5,022 nucleotides of DNA. Source: Acidobacteriota bacterium. GTDB lineage: Bacteria > Acidobacteriota > Blastocatellia > Pyrinomonadales > Pyrinomonadaceae. The position numbers and the translations under genes were made by a program. The stretch is taken from assembly GCA_013140875.1 (NCBI GenBank), contig JABFSB010000479.1:1-5022 (forward strand), in the 5' to 3' direction. Each line of letters starts with the position of its first letter. The stretch's first letter is position 1. The notes under the pieces are model-generated. The model had not been told where the DNA came from, searched no databases, and saw nothing but the letters and a program-made list of their open reading frames with translations. Positions 3,645 through 5,022 of this stretch are shown piece after piece.

Positions 3645-5022
3645 ATGTCAGCACCTAATATCGAAACTATCGTATCTCTATCAAAACGCCGCGGGTTTGT
3701 TTATCCGGCTTCGGATATTTATGGCGGCCTGGGGTCGTCGTGGGATTACGGGCCGCTTGGAGTTGAGCTGGCGAACAACATCAAAAAGGCCTGGTGGAAC
3801 TGGGTGGTTTATGAGCGTGACGATGTCGAGGGTCTGGATTCTTCGATCATTCTGAACCGGAATGTGTGGAAATATTCGGGGCATGAGACGACGTTTTCCG
3901 ATCCGCTGGTGGATTGCCGCGACTGCAAGGCACGCTTGCGGCAGGACAAGTTGGATGTCGATCCGGCGGACGGGAAATTTATTTGCTCGAACTGCGGATT
4001 GAAAAATCTGACCGACCCGCGGCCGTTCATTCTGATGTTTCGCACGACGATCGGCGCCGTTTCAGCGGACGACGATCCGGCTTCGCTGGCGTATCTGCGG
4101 CCGGAAACAGCGCAGGGAATTTTTGTCAATTTTAAGAACGTACTGGATACGTCGCGGCGAAAACTTCCGTTCGGGATCGCACAGATCGGGAAGGCTTTTC
4201 GCAACGAGGTGACGCCGGGGAACTTCATCTTCCGAACGCGCGAGTTCGAGCAGATGGAGATCGAATATTTTGTGAATCCGCCGGACGCGGGCCGGGCGCA
4301 TCAGGAATGGATCGACGGATTTCACGACTGGATAAACTCGATCGGTATTTCGGACGCGAATTTGAAAGATTACGAACAATCGAAAGAAGAACTAGCGCAT
4401 TATTCCGAACGCACGGTCGATATTCTCTACCGCTTTTTCCCCGAACGCGAAGACGAAGCGAAGCAGTGGGACGAGCTGATGGGAATCGCGAACCGCACCG
4501 ATTTCGATCTTCGCGTTCATTCGAAAAAACCTGAGGACGCGGAAGGGAAGCGGATCAACCCGGATTCGACCGAAGACCTTTCGTACTTCGATACTGCGAC
4601 GAACGAGCGATTTTACCCATACATCATCGAACCGTCGATCGGCGTCAATCGCACTTTGCTCGCGGTCATGATGGATGCCTATACCGAGAAGACAAATGAA
4701 AAAGGCGAAACTCGTGTCATCCTGAAACTCAAACCCGAAATGGCCCCAATCAAGGTCGCCGTTTTGCCGCTCGCGAAAAATAAGCCGGAGATCGTCGAAA
4801 TGGCAAAGCGGCTGAAAAAAGATCTGCAGCCGTCAATGCGAACCGTTTATGACGACACCGGCGGCATCGGCAAACTCTACGCCCGCCAGGACGAGATCGG
4901 CACGCCGTTTTGTGTGACCGTCGATCACGAATCGCTCGAAGACAACGCAGTTACCGTACGAAACCGCGATACTTGGGAGCAGGAACGAGTTACCAGTGAA
5001 CAATTAGCGGAATACTTAAGGC
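3645..5022 (+). CDS. glyS: Glycyl-tRNA synthetase, single-chain dimeric type, 3' end cut by window
   Basis: This class II aminoacyl-tRNA synthetase charges tRNA-Gly with glycine in the cytoplasm. It is the one-polypeptide alpha2 type rather than the alpha2/beta2 enzyme. 459 codons are visible and the frame is still open at the window edge; only the extreme C-terminus should be missing. Landmarks are RGFVYPASDIYGGLGSSWDYGPLG (16-39), class II motif 2 with FRNEVTPGNFIFRTREFEQ (185-203), YLRPETAQGIFVNF (150-163) and motif 3 with PYIIEPSIGVNR (325-336). The anticodon-binding domain runs from about 366 (APIKVAVLPL) and includes GGIGKLYARQDEIGTPF (406-422). C91/C94 and C114/C117 form two CxxC pairs, a likely zinc site. 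The start is fixed by an in-frame stop at 3609 and no other start codon before 3645. It is divergent from the TPR gene. Confidence 0.96.
   Translation, partial: MSAPNIETIVSLSKRRGFVYPASDIYGGLGSSWDYGPLGVELANNIKKAWWNWVVYERDDVEGLDSSIILNRNVWKYSGHETTFSDPLVDCRDCKARLRQDKLDVDPADGKFICSNCGLKNLTDPRPFILMFRTTIGAVSADDDPASLAYLRPETAQGIFVNFKNVLDTSRRKLPFGIAQIGKAFRNEVTPGNFIFRTREFEQMEIEYFVNPPDAGRAHQEWIDGFHDWINSIGISDANLKDYEQSKEELAHYSERTVDILYRFFPEREDEAKQWDELMGIANRTDFDLRVHSKKPEDAEGKRINPDSTEDLSYFDTATNERFYPYIIEPSIGVNRTLLAVMMDAYTEKTNEKGETRVILKLKPEMAPIKVAVLPLAKNKPEIVEMAKRLKKDLQPSMRTVYDDTGGIGKLYARQDEIGTPFCVTVDHESLEDNAVTVRNRDTWEQERVTSEQLAEYLR

Noticed and set aside
3609..3645. Earlier glyS start or frameshifted 5' extension
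   Set aside because: An in-frame TGA at 3609 and no ATG, GTG or TTG in frame before 3645 fix the start; the N-terminus matches the family from there.
3809..4379. Minus-strand open frames (139 and 105 codons) inside glyS
   Set aside because: The plus-strand glycyl-tRNA synthetase is conserved motif by motif across this stretch; the opposite frames are Arg/Ser-rich by-products of its codon use.

Overview
The window is about 5 kb of bacterial chromosome with roughly mid-range GC. It carries six genes plus the 3' end of pnp: two core genes at the edges (pnp, glyS) and an accessory stretch between them. The single-chain, dimeric-type glycyl-tRNA synthetase, the few Shine-Dalgarno sites, and a palindromic intergenic element built from ~9-nt units of the type ACGCAAAG would suit an environmental, non-Proteobacterial lineage. 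Acidobacteriota (Blastocatellia-like) is my best guess, but this is an inference with low to moderate confidence.

Layout. (1) 1-498, +: the C-terminal KH and S1 RNA-binding domains of polynucleotide phosphorylase, followed by a clear intrinsic terminator. (2) 499-692: the terminator, then a degenerate inverted repeat (575-654) made of short tandem units. (3) 693-1463, -: a classical short-chain dehydrogenase/reductase (SDR), divergent from (4) 1571-1894, +: an HxlR-family winged-helix regulator. They share a 107-bp control region with a perfect TATAAT. (5) 1950-2572, +: a vapBC toxin-antitoxin operon. A perfect 13-bp inverted repeat overlaps its -10 and runs into the antitoxin start codon, so the mRNA is probably leaderless. 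(6) 2621-3559, -: an exported TPR protein with a C-terminal membrane anchor, of unknown function, convergent with vapC. (7) 3645 to the window end, +: glycyl-tRNA synthetase, nearly complete and cut only by the window edge.

How the genes relate. pnp and glyS are housekeeping genes and do not depend on the genes between them. The SDR and HxlR genes form a common type of divergent enzyme/regulator pair, in which the regulator probably controls the dehydrogenase in response to a reactive or redox-active small molecule. vapBC is a self-contained, autoregulated module. The TPR gene and glyS diverge from an 85-bp gap containing candidate promoters for both. I see no CRISPR array, tRNA, rRNA, transposase or phage gene. 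I found no clearly new multi-gene system. The most informative signals are the vapBC promoter/operator/start arrangement, the palindromic repeat after pnp, and unusual residues in the SDR and the HxlR regulator.
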